A DNA stretch of 64,000 nt from Tetracladium setigerum (Eukaryota > Ascomycota > Leotiomycetes > Helotiales). The position numbers and the translations under genes are program-made. Of this stretch, positions 43,625 to 53,952 are shown piece after piece. Within the stretch, counting starts at the first letter, position 1. Every line of letters begins with the position of its first letter. The notes under the pieces were generated by a model that was given only the letters and a program-made list of their open reading frames with translations, searched no databases and was not told the origin of the DNA. The stretch covers positions 496,001-560,000 of the forward strand of contig PZJY01000007.1 of the NCBI GenBank assembly GCA_031472005.1. The letters run 5' to 3'.

Positions 43625-43993
43625 ATGTCAAACAATAATAATGGATACTATCCCCCACAACCGAACTACGTTCCGAATCAGCAAAACACTCAAGCTAGCT
43701 ATCAGACAAACCAGCAGCCAATCTATCAGTCAAATCAGCAACAATATTATCAGCCAAATCAGCAACAGATGTATCAGCCAAATCAACAAGCGAGTTATCC
43801 ACCACCTCAGCAGGGCGGCTATGAAACAAGTCAACAGCCAACTTACCCACTCGCCGTCGAAGACCCCAAAAAGAAGAAGGGAAGCAAGAGTAATCGTCGT
43901 GATGCGGCGGTTGTAACCACCGATACTGGTGCACAGTCAGGATGCTGTGACTCTTGTTGCTGTTGCTGTTCAGATGCATGTGTGGTGATGTAA
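43625..43993 (+). CDS. small Gln/Tyr-rich protein with polycysteine run and CaaX box
   Basis: One exon, 122 residues. Residues ~7-80 are Tyr/Gln/Asn/Pro-rich with degenerate YQ-x-NQQ units (IYQSNQQQYYQPNQQQMYQP). A Lys-rich stretch (DPKKKKGSKSNRRD) follows. The protein ends GCCDSCCCCCSDACVVM. The last four residues, CVVM, fit a CaaX prenylation box with Met, which favours farnesylation. The preceding cysteines and basic stretch are what palmitoylated, membrane-attached tails use, as in Ras hypervariable regions. It resembles fungal XYPPX/CYSTM-like proteins in layout. Likely a peripheral membrane protein; role unknown. The ATG sits just before the repeats and is preceded by a CACA leader. Confidence 0.72.
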   Translation: MSNNNNGYYPPQPNYVPNQQNTQASYQTNQQPIYQSNQQQYYQPNQQQMYQPNQQASYPPPQQGGYETSQQPTYPLAVEDPKKKKGSKSNRRDAAVVTTDTGAQSGCCDSCCCCCSDACVVM

Positions 43994-44481
43994 GAAGTTA
44001 CCCATGGAGGAGAAACGGTTCGATGAACTATTTGGTGCGTCAAGTTCTTGGATCACGAGAGCCGCTGCTCAAGGGGTGGGAACTTTTCATAGGAAGACAG
44101 TGGAGTGTAGTCTCTGATGCGCTCCAAGTCCCACGTTCAGTAACGTCGGGGAGTTCTCCGAAAACACTAAGCTTTCTTGGCTTCCTAGCCCATGTTGCTG
44201 GGTATTGTCCATGTTTTCTTTCATTCTGGATGTTTAATTTCAGTCCCCGCGACATGAAGATGTGATTGGAAGAATGGTTTATCAATCACAATTGAAGACC
44301 TCAGTTCGCCGTCACCTGCAGAAAGTCATATTTGAGGAGGCTTGATTTTCAGCACGCTGAGCGTAGATTTGAAACTATGTACAGTTCATATACTTCGTTT
44401 TTGAAATTAAAATATCCGATTCCCATCGCTTTTGCGTATCCGATCCCCCCCATACCCCATTTATCTCTCTATACACAAAAT
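43994..44481. other. intergenic, convergent 3' regions
   Basis: It lies between the ends of the CaaX-protein gene and the cupredoxin gene. Nothing else is supported. Confidence 0.55.
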
Positions 44482-45257
44482 CTAATTTCCCTTCCCACCA
44501 CCAACCAACGCAGCCAATGGGTTCGCGGCAGCAGCTCCTCCCTTTCCACCAGCAGCAGCAGCCTTTGGCGTATTCGCCTTATTTGCAACCGGTGCCTTTC
44601 CACCCTGTCTAACAGGCGCAGCATCACCAGCAGTAGCACCAACAACAACTCTTGGGTTGGTTCCAGCAGCGTTATTCTGCACAACTCCTCCATTCACTCC
44701 ACCCTTAGGACTGATATTGTTGTTTGCCTTTGCGGCCTTGGCTTGGTATGCTGTGACGGCGGCATCGTTGGGTGGGTTGATAACCATGACCATTCCTTGC
44801 TGGCAATGCTGTGCTTGAGAGCAGTAGACGTAGATTGGTTGGGTGTCGGTGATGGGAACCATGAATACAGGTGTGTTACCGGCTTGACGACGGTTGGCGC
44901 GGTTAGCGCCTCCTCGGTTTCGTCCTCCGGCTGCGGCGGCGCCTTGGGCTGCTACGGGTTGGAAGTCGGAGTAGATTGCGTTTCGCTCTGGTTGACAGGG
45001 TGTGTTTGCGTTGGAGGTGGCAACACTGTGGTTCTGGCTTGGGAGTTAGTATGTTGTTTGTTTGTGGGTGCGAATCTTGTGGAATTATTGCTCACCTGAG
45101 CGACAAAGTTGAAAGCAACAACATCTCCCGGCGCAGCCGTGATTTGGTTGGGTGTGAACTGGAACAAGTTGTTCTGGGCAACAGTAACCACCTGAGTAGC
45201 GGCCGAAGCTCCCAAGCTCTGAGCAAGAGCAGCATAGATAATGGTGTTCAACAACAT
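44482..45257 (-). CDS. secreted cupredoxin (blue-copper-like) protein
   Basis: Two exons on the minus strand, 45257-45096 and 45033-44482, give 237 residues. A signal peptide covers ~1-19 (MLLNTIIYAALAQSLGASAA). The cupredoxin fold follows: VVTVAQNNLFQFTPNQ, then APGDVVAFNFVAQNHSV, whose last His is the first copper ligand. The intron lies between VAQ and NHSV. The second ligand set is YCSQAQHCQQGMVMVIN, with Cys, His and Met in order. The insert between them is Ala/Arg/Gly-rich (AAAAGGRNRGGANR). The tail is Ala/Gly/Lys-rich and lacks the hydrophobic end needed for a GPI anchor, unlike many relatives. Probably binds copper outside the cell; function not established. Confidence 0.83.
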
Positions 45258-48200
45258 GATTGCGGTGATTGAGGTTTGATTTTGAAAATTTGACGATTAA
45301 AATAAGTGAATGTGTATTAAGTTTGAAATAGTTTTAAAATAGAAGAGAGATGAGAAAAAATAAGTTGTTGATTGGAGAGAGAAGAAGAAAGAGCAAAGTT
45401 GATTATTAGTGTAGTGAAGAAGGTTGTCCGGCAACTGATGACCAAAAGTAAGAAGAGATCTGCTCGGCGGAGAAGGTTTATATAGAATATTTCAACCGAC
45501 TGACTTCTTCCATTCGCTTAAGCTAGGTGCTTAAGGTTCCCGGTTCATTGCTTGGATTTCTGGAATCAAGCCATACCCGCCCGTGCAATGCATGATGACG
45601 GACGGCTATGCGGCTACCATACCCAAGGGTCAAAGAGCATAAGGTACCATAAGGATGGGGAAAAACAAGCGAAAAGCCACACGACTTGTCACAGTAGATC
45701 GATGGATGAGGCTCATCGGTCGCTTGCCTGTCCTCGAGACAGATGTGAAGTAGTCTCAACTCCTGTAAGAAAGACTGTGGCGGGGGGGTGGCCTAGAACG
45801 AATCTCCACTTCTCTGCTAGACTGCTTCCATTCCATCCCTTAACACATTCTTCAGTCACAAAGTAGAAACTAAGATACCTACTCTAAACTCGATGGGATT
45901 GATCGTTTGGACGAGAAAGAAATGACCAACCAGAACAGTTATTTGCAACAATTGTCTTGTCCCGGATGCTTGCGCGCTCTTGGTCTCGCAAGATCTTCCC
46001 TCCACATCTCAAGGAAAAGAAGATTCAAATCTCCATTTTTAAAATCGAAGGATAAATATAATTGTTTAACTAACAAATAAATGAAATCTATAACCTGCAT
46101 ACTCTTCAAATCCCAGTAATCGTTCATCCACCAACCCAGTACTACTACAGTATCACTCACAACAGAACTGTAGTACTGTACCACCAAACACCAACCAGCC
46201 CACCAAGGCACCAACCAACCCAAAAGACTCAAGCTTTTTTGCCTTCCGAACGGGCCAAGTCTTGTCCGTGCCGCGTATTCTATGGCGAGCCGTTTCATGC
46301 CCAGTCTCATGCCAATGTTTAGAAACCAAACAAAAACCAGTATCTCCACGTAAACTAGCCAGCAATTGACATGGGCACTATATCATTCCCCACAATAACC
46401 ACCGATTTCCCACGAACAAAAACAATTCACTGTGGTTAGGGTGGGTGGCTCACGTTCACCGCGGTGCAAGGCATGAATAAGGTTGTTTCGTTGCAGATCA
46501 TGTACGATCGACACCGGAGCCGGGAAAGGGCAAAATGGCAAACAAAGCGAAGCGAAGAAGCGAGAAGCTAGCGTTTTAAAGTTTTTAAGTTTGTGCGTGG
46601 AAGTTCCGTCCGTGTGTTTACTGGTATGTTTTTGCTTCTTTGCAGTGCAAAGTTGTTCGGTGGTGGCGTGCAGTAAACTTCTGAAGCTTGGCGGAAACAA
46701 ACGTTGTGGCAGGACGGTCCGATCCCAGGAATTTGGGTCGGCCGACTCGCGCCGGACGGGATGGTCTGTTGGTATTGGTGCGAAGATGTGACTTTTTTTC
46801 TTTTTTTTTGGTGGTTTGATTCGCGCAGGATTTCCGGATTGGTTCGTTGTGGGGTTTTGGGAGGGAGGAGTACGGAATACGGTGGGAGAGTGAGAGAGAG
46901 ACAAGGTGTGGTGAGGTGAGGGCTGAGTAGGGACTGTTTGGGGTTATTCCCCATTCCTTTTTCGTGGCGAGGTTGCGTGATGGTAGAGATCTGGTGGTGA
47001 CGGGGTCCTTCGAAACATGGACTGATCATGAGTCGAGACTTGAGAGAGATGAGGTTACGTGGTGGAAGTGGTGCGTGGTGGTGCGTGTGTGTATGTGTGT
47101 GGGTGTGCTGTAGCAGACTTTGGAGGTCTCGAAGTATCGGATTGAGGTGAGATTGATATCGAGATTCAGTATCGTTTGTCTGGTTGATCCGGCCGATGAT
47201 TGAGATGTTTGTGAGTGAGGAATTGTACTACGCTGGCGGGGATATCGGAATGAGAGGAGGTGTTCATCTCTGATTTTTAAGGATGGGCTATGAATGGAAA
47301 TTGAGGCATCTATCTTTAGCTAGATGATGGGATAATAAAAGCACGGCATCTTAATTTGGCTGTTATACAATTACATCCGCTCTCAAAGATATTTGAATGC
47401 TGGATTTGTGTGATAATGCGCATTGCATATTTCCACTCGGTTTTTACTTTATTCAGGACATTTTTTCCAAATCGTGAAACTCGACCTCATCAGTATCACA
47501 ATTTCCTTCTAGAGTGTTTTCAAACAAAAAAACAGAATTGATCACCGATCCATCATGCTCTCATACTTAAACACGAAATTCAAAAACAAGTCATTCACTA
47601 TAAGTGGTAACTAAGATATAATAGTTGTTACTGAAAGGCACTATCACTGCCCTTGATCATTTCAGTATGTTGGATTGTTAAGTATATTTGGCGCCTGGCT
47701 ACCTTCTTCAGGTGCCAGGATGATTAATATATGATCGTGACAGATGCAGCTTCTCTACCGATTTAATTTCACGGTTATGCCCCCTGTGTCGATCCAAACG
47801 CCACATATAAGTCGAGTATGCAGAACGACTTTTGTGTAAATATCATGGCATGCTCTACACAGTGAGAGCAGCGCCTGTCATTGGATTTTTTTCTGCGTTT
47901 GTGATTCCTTCGTCAAATAGAATCGAATCAGTTGCACACCTATATTTGAGAACTTCTTTCATTCCGAGTTTCATATGGCAGAGCTCATACACCTCCACAG
48001 CCCTTTTTGTTCATGAATACGGTCAATTGAGCAATTCTACTCGACTTTTGTTGACGAGAAGTTTTCTTCCATTGTAACCGAGGTTAGAAAAATACGTGAG
48101 GACTTAGTTCATTTTTTTCTGGGTGGTTTTCAGCGGTGAGGATGAAGATGTTTTCCATTGCCAAGTCTACCCCAGTTTTTCGGCTGCTCGGTTCTTCGTA

Positions 48201-48912
48201 AATCTCCTTTTCAGGCTAATAGCCGACACCTCAGGGGGCCACCGACTCGCTATTGGTGCGGTAACATATGACGCTAGCAGGTGAACCATAATAACCTCTG
48301 AAGTGTTCTCCACTCCTTGAAGTATAATATATAATATATAACCACTCTTCGTACCACTAACTCGCAGACGATTACACCGAACCCGAAAGTAGTGCAGGTT
48401 TAGGCCAATGTGCTAGAGTGTACAGAGCAGGTGGATATTTGGGGACCCCATATTTCGTGACAAGCGCCGGCAGATCCATTACACATAAGGTAAAGTGCAT
48501 CGCTTTACGGAGAAGCTTAAAATCGTTCAGGAGAATTAACCAATGGTTTATACTAGTCTCCCATTGTTCCGTTATGAACTACTTTTGGACTCCGAGATTT
48601 GACGTATGATCTACTTTGGTATTCTCCACATCAACCGCAGATTGTTGTCGCCTCGGCTTCATTATTTCATGGAAATTCACCGTCGCAAACTCTGCTCTGC
48701 ATTCGCGGGGTACGAACATTTCTCCGTGGATGTGTTTTTACTCATCGTCATGGATGACTGAACCGGGGGGTATGTGACCGAGATAATTACCAAAATTCCC
48801 TCACTGAGGAGATCAGTGAAGATGAAGATTATAAATATGACAGAGCGCTGCTCCATGACTTTTCACTTTGATCTTCTCATCCATCGTCTTATAGATAGAT
48901 CGTTACACCAAA
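45258..48912. other. long gene-poor intergenic stretch
   Basis: About 3.7 kb with no supported gene. The first ~250 bases are the promoter of the minus-strand cupredoxin gene. A frame at 46383-46904 (minus) is Lys/Pro low-complexity and unconvincing. A duplicated ATATAATATATAATATATAA run lies at ~48324-48343. Confidence 0.5.
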
Positions 48913-50241
48913 ATGCTTTGCAAAACCCTTCTAGCACTCGCGCTGCCACTGCTCGCTTCGGCGATGCCAGCATCCGTCTCATCAGACATGTAAGATAGCT
49001 ACCTACCCACCCATACATCATATCCAAACAATCAATTTCATACTAACACTGAAAAAGTGAAGAGAGAACTCCCAAACCGTTTTTCTACAAAGGACATGAC
49101 TTGAGTTCTCTCAAGACCCTCGAAGATGGCGGTAACATCTTCAAAGACACAGCCAGAAACAACCAAACCCGCACAGCTGATGCCATTCTCGGAGATGGAG
49201 GAATGAACACTGTTCGTCTCAGAATATGGGTTAATCCCGAAGACGGAACAAATGGTCTGAATTACAATTTGATCCTGGCAAAACGTTTCCAGAAGGCTGG
49301 CTATCGGATTTATCTTGACTTTCACTTCTCGTACGTATTGACCTTACACAACATACAAATGAAAAACCACATCTTTCATTTAGTCAGTCTAAATTCTAGC
49401 ACACCTCACTAACAAAATATGATCAAGTGACGGCTGGGCTGACCCCAACAAACAACCACCCCCGGCAGCATGGCCCAAAACCCTGAAACCCCTCAGCAAA
49501 ACCATCCGCACCTACGTCAAAGACACCCTCATCGAGTTCCAAAAAGCCGGCATCAAGCTCGACATCGTCTCTCTGGGCAACGAAATCCGTCACGGAATGC
49601 TCTGGCCAATCGGCTACACCGACGTCGACATCCAACCCTTCAACGCCCTCGTCTCCAACTTCTCCAGCATGGCCACGCTCTACAAAGCCGCACGAGCAGG
49701 CGTCGACGATGCCATTCACTACGGCGTCAAGAGACCAGCCGTCATGATCCACATTGACAACGGATGGAATCTCACCCTCCAGCAACGCTGGTTCGGCGCA
49801 CTCGTCGCAAACGGCGTGCCATTGACAGCATGGGATGTATTTGGATTCAGCTTCTACCCTTTCTACGGCACGGCCGCGACCTTTGCCAATCTCAAAGAAA
49901 CGTTAAATTACCTCGCTATCAAATATCGCAAGCCCGTACAAGTTGTCGAGACGGATTATCCCGCTATTTGTGAGGGCAGGTGGAATCCGGTGCCGGAATC
50001 GTCGCAGCCGGATATTCCGTATAGTGTTGATGGGCAGGTGGAGTGGAATAGGAAGGTTATCCAGGTGGTGAAGGAGGTGCCGTTTGGATTGGGTCAGGGC
50101 GTGCATTATTGGGAGCCGGCTTGGTTGAATAATACCAGTTTGGGAAGTAATTGTGAGGATGCGATTTTGTTTCAAGCCGATTACACCAATTGGCCGAATA
50201 CGGTGGGGTATTCGAGGAAGTCGGTCAATTTGTTTAAATGA
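48913..50241 (+). CDS. secreted arabinogalactan endo-beta-1,4-galactanase (GH53)
   Basis: Cuts beta-1,4-galactan side chains of pectin outside the cell. Three exons, 48913-48989, 49058-49330 and 49428-50241, give 387 residues. A signal peptide spans ~1-18 (MLCKTLLALALPLLASAM). The GH53 motifs run in order: PFFYKGHDLSSLK, MNTVRLRIWVNP, IYLDFHFSDGWADPNKQ, VSLGNEIRHGMLWPIG with the acid/base Glu, FSFYPFYGTAATFANL, and VVETDYPAICEG with the nucleophile Glu. GVHYWEPAW follows near the end. Both intron junctions fall in conserved stretches and keep phase, with CTAAC branch sites. Such enzymes are typical of plant-associated fungi. The product galactose could feed the galactokinase gene ~9 kb upstream. 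Confidence 0.94.
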
Positions 50242-50463
50242 GTCTGATGATTAGATATGATATAAACGAACATTCGGGACCAACGGTGTGTTATCTTTTG
50301 ACGAAACAAGAGTCATATGATTGAATAAGCATTGGATGTTTGAAAAAGCACTCTGACTATTGTCTTGGCAATCATTCGACCACAACTCGCGCTTTGTTGC
50401 ATCGGAAAATAGAAATCGATTCAGGCACCGGAACTCCTTCTATAGGGCTAAAATCTAAGTATA

Positions 50464-52086
50464 TTAAAGGTTTTCGATCAAGATCCACATCAATTTCTCC
50501 GCGTCCTTGACCTCTTGGTCGTCTTTATCGCGAGACTTTTCTTTCTTGTCCTGATTTTTATTGCTTCCTTCCTTGTTTTCGTTGTTATTGTCCTTCTCTG
50601 CAAGCGTTCCATCCTTGTTATCGCTCTTCTCAACTTTTTTATCCTCTCTTTCCTCCTTAGAATCGTTCTTCTCAACTTTCTTATCCTCTGTTTCCTTGGA
50701 CTCAATCTTGTCCTTCTGTTTCTGATCCAGAGAATCTTCCCTCTCACTTTTACTCGACTCCTTTTGCTTTTCTTTCTTTGCTTTCCTCTTTTCAGCCTCC
50801 CGCTCTTGCTTTTCTCGCTTCTTCTCAGCCTCTCTGTCCTTCTTCTCGGCCTCCTTTTCTTTCCTCTCCTTCTTCTTTTCGGATTCCCTCTCCTGCTTAA
50901 CTCTCTTCTCTTCCATCTCTCTCTCAATCTTCTCCGCCTTCTCGGAAGCCTTGATTTCCCGCTTCTCGATTTCCGCATCTCTCTTATCCAAAAACTCCAA
51001 CCGTTTCTGCATAGCCTTCTGCTCCTTCTTTCTCTTCTCCTTCTCCTCAAACGCTTCAATCATTTTCATCGCTTTATTCTTCTCCTTCCCATCCCCCTCC
51101 ACCGGCGGAACATCCAAACTCAACTCCTCCGCACCCCACCGCACCACCCCCTTCACAACCCTCTCAACCCGGCTCACGCCAACCATCTCCCTCTCCAACG
51201 GCGGCACCAACTTCTCTCCCTCCCTCATCTGGAAAATCGTCCTCACGCATTGCGCCTTCACAACACTAATTCTCAACCCCCTCGGCTTGAAAACCTTTTC
51301 ATTCATTTCAATCATATACAACTCTACCTTCCCCCATCTCAAAACCGACGCACCAATGCTCGTTGCGCCTTCAATCGCCATCCCGGTTATTTGTGCAGTC
51401 GGTTCGGGAACTAAACCGACGATTCCACCGGTGGCGTTAAGGACGTCGAGGGGAGTGTTGCTTTTGGTCATGAGGAGGTTGAGGGCATCGAGCATGGCGA
51501 GAAATGGGTGCAATGGAACAGAGTAGTGTCTTTCGAGAATAGGGACACGGCAGCGGAGGTACGGTGCTGTAGATGAGGGGAGCATTTGAGGGATTAGGAT
51601 GGGGCGGGTGAGTTTGGGTGGTTTTTTCCCGTGGAATATTGGAGTTGGGAAGGTTACTTCGGGTATGGGTGTTTGTGGGGATTGTTCGTAGGATGGTGGT
51701 GAGTTGCTTGGAAATGAAGTTGGGGCAGCAGTTGGAAGGTGGGATATTTGAATTGGTTGTGGAGGATATCCGTTCTGAATGCTTCCTGATACTTGCTGGT
51801 CGTTATATCCGCCATATACTTGATATGGAGGGAGTTCGTGATGGTTCAATTGGTTTATATTGCTTGCTTGAGAAGGATAGCCATCATGAATGACTGCTGA
51901 GAGTCGCTGGTTGCTGTGGTCGTTGTGCATTTGACTTGAGCCAGGCTGCTGGCCTTGTAACGATATATTTGGAGAAAAATATCTCTCATCTCTGCCCGCA
52001 ATTGACTGGTTTGAATATCTAGCCCTGTTCTGGTCTGGCGATGATTCGTGATCCATCATCAGGATAGGTGTCGTTGAAGAAGCCAT
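50464..52086 (-). CDS. Lys/Glu-rich coiled-coil protein, unknown function
   Basis: One exon, 540 residues from the first ATG of the frame at 52086. Residues 1-~165 are disordered, Gln/Ser/Pro-rich. A compact globular region follows (~170-325): APYLRCRVPILERHYSVPLH, PFLAMLDALNLLM, IVGLVPEPTAQITGMAIEGA and AQCVRTIFQMREGEKLVPPL. I recall similar fungal hypothetical proteins but no named domain. From ~330 to ~530 the protein is a long, highly charged Lys/Glu/Arg/Asp helix of coiled-coil type (EKREIKASEKAEKIEREMEE). Function not assigned. It is separated by about 220 bases from the convergent GH53 gene. Confidence 0.68.
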   Translation of the reverse strand: MASSTTPILMMDHESSPDQNRARYSNQSIAGRDERYFSPNISLQGQQPGSSQMHNDHSNQRLSAVIHDGYPSQASNINQLNHHELPPYQVYGGYNDQQVSGSIQNGYPPQPIQISHLPTAAPTSFPSNSPPSYEQSPQTPIPEVTFPTPIFHGKKPPKLTRPILIPQMLPSSTAPYLRCRVPILERHYSVPLHPFLAMLDALNLLMTKSNTPLDVLNATGGIVGLVPEPTAQITGMAIEGATSIGASVLRWGKVELYMIEMNEKVFKPRGLRISVVKAQCVRTIFQMREGEKLVPPLEREMVGVSRVERVVKGVVRWGAEELSLDVPPVEGDGKEKNKAMKMIEAFEEKEKRKKEQKAMQKRLEFLDKRDAEIEKREIKASEKAEKIEREMEEKRVKQERESEKKKERKEKEAEKKDREAEKKREKQEREAEKRKAKKEKQKESSKSEREDSLDQKQKDKIESKETEDKKVEKNDSKEEREDKKVEKSDNKDGTLAEKDNNNENKEGSNKNQDKKEKSRDKDDQEVKDAEKLMWILIENL

Positions 52087-53396
52087 TGTATTTATCGTTG
52101 AATTTGTCAATTATCGCAAGAAATCTTAAGTTAGTATGTACTGAGTTCGAGCCAAAATACTTCTACGATTGAAATAAATATCAATCCTTTCATATATATA
52201 GAAAACAATTAATTGTCGCACAGCTGCCCTATTCAAGGTCATCTCTTCCCATTCGCAAACGCCAAGGGCTCGCTCTCGCATTTTCAACATCTTGGTCACC
52301 CCAATGCGGAACATGACGTGGAAAGGACAAGAACTCCAACACAGCTGCGCTCGCTGCCTACAAACACACAACACAGCCTCACAGCCGCATTTTTCCATCT
52401 CTTCTTGGCCATGCGAATGATCATCATCGTCGATCATCGATCATTATCTAGCAATCAAAATTACAGTAGTGGCATGGAGTAAGTGGTGATCGCGCTTTGC
52501 ATGGTGGTGATCGTCGTTAGATTATTTGGATGGGCTCTGGGTTGCAAGGCGGAGGGAGGGTTGGATTAATTCGGTGTGCGCGAGGAGGGTGGATTGGTGG
52601 GTTGGACTGCGAGGATACTGGGAGGGTTAGAACTTGTGGAAGAGGTCGCTTGGAAGGCGTTTCTTGTATGTGTTCTAAAGGTGGAAAGATGTATTGGAGA
52701 AGTTAGAGAAGTTGAGATGTTTATTTACAGCATTTAGAAGTGGCTGAATACAAGCGCTCGGTCATGGATGATTTTCGACAGGCAAAGGATTGCTGACTAA
52801 GGCTTTCTTATTAATATTTACTGTACCTGCTGTGATCGGTGGTTCATAATGTTGAAATCGCTTTTTTTTGACAAAAAAATGAAGAGATGATGTAAATATT
52901 TTACATTTCGGTAAGTATTTCGACTTAAAGCAACACATTTGGGACAAATGTTGCTTCTGTTTTGTTGCGTGGATCGTATGATTGATTCTTGGCTCATGTG
53001 CAGTTGCATCCCATGAAAAGCTCAGCCCACAATTGGATGATTGTGAAATGAAAAAGAAGATATTTGCAAGAGCGTATCACGTCAAACTTCTACTGTGTAC
53101 TACTGGATTAATATCACAGTCAGTTGCTGCGGGCTTCACAAAGAATAATTGTGGTGGCGAAGATTCATCGGTTGTATTTCTGCACTTCGTAATGCCATGA
53201 ATCAGATCGATTTCTATGCCCAAGTCAAAGCAGACTGTTGTGCAATCAAACTCGATCTATGAAACCCATGAAGAAAAGATCCAGACCGATTCCGTAGACA
53301 GCTCAGTTATCGATCTTATACCGTAGACCAAGCTTCAGAACCCCGATGATATTCCTTCCGTCCCTTTGCGCGAAGTTGTCAAGCCATTTTCTATCC
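52087..53396. other. intergenic, nothing recognised
   Basis: The first part is the upstream region of the coiled-coil gene, with TATATATAG at ~52192-52200. The rest shows no gene or repeat. Confidence 0.5.
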
Positions 53397-53952
53397 CTAG
53401 AAGCCTACAATCTCGCTCAAGGAAAAGGCATAGATAGCTGCTCCAACCAACTTGCACAAGGATACGAAACCCCAGATGGAGCATCCGAGGAGGAGCGTGC
53501 CAAGGATAAGACCTTTGACATCCCCCTTCTCGACCTAGAATCCGGCATGGTTAGCAAAGTATTAAAACCATAAGAGCTCTCAAAGAGAACCTACCTTGAT
53601 GAAGTCGCGAGCTTGACTGATATCGTGGGCCAAGGCGGGGGCGTAGAGACGGAAAACCACCATTGCCTCGAGTTGGCGTGCGAAATGGAGCTCCTTGTAG
53701 TGTCGGAGATCTTGTCTCAAATTAGTGACTGGTTCAGAGCGATGGTTCTTGAAGGTTATGTTAAATACCATGACCGTCCCACCAGATAGCATAGATGGCA
53801 TCGTCTTGCTGCTTGGAGAGGACAATGTCTCGTTCAGAGAACCAGGTTCGGATCCACTTTTGGACTGCCAATGGCTTCGCATTGGGAGGAGGAACGGACA
53901 GCTTGAAGCTGTAGTACTTGTCGACACCGAAGATTTTCTTCAATTGATCCAT
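53397..53952 (-). CDS. small three-exon protein with C-terminal membrane segment
   Basis: Three minus-strand exons, 53952-53769, 53710-53595 and 53534-53397, give 145 residues; each exon is short but all junctions keep phase. Intron 1 is 58 bases with a CTAAT branch, and intron 2 has a GCTAAC branch and a CTAG acceptor. The N-terminal part is soluble and aromatic-rich (MDQLKKIFGVDKYYSFKL, AVQKWIRTWFSERDIVL). A polar helix follows (DLRHYKELHFARQLEAMVVF). The C-terminus has a hydrophobic segment (GLILGTLLLGCSIWGFVSLC) that could span the membrane. I recognise no family. The length and consistent splicing argue for a real gene; it may be lineage-restricted. Confidence 0.62.

Noticed and set aside
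46383..46904. 173-codon minus-strand frame with Lys/Pro-rich start
   Set aside because: Low-complexity, no family pattern, flanked by other equally open frames.
50515..51414. 299-codon Leu-rich plus-strand frame that looks like a membrane protein
   Set aside because: It is the complement of the Lys/Glu-rich coiled coil (AAG/GAG read as CTT/CTC), a common artefact.
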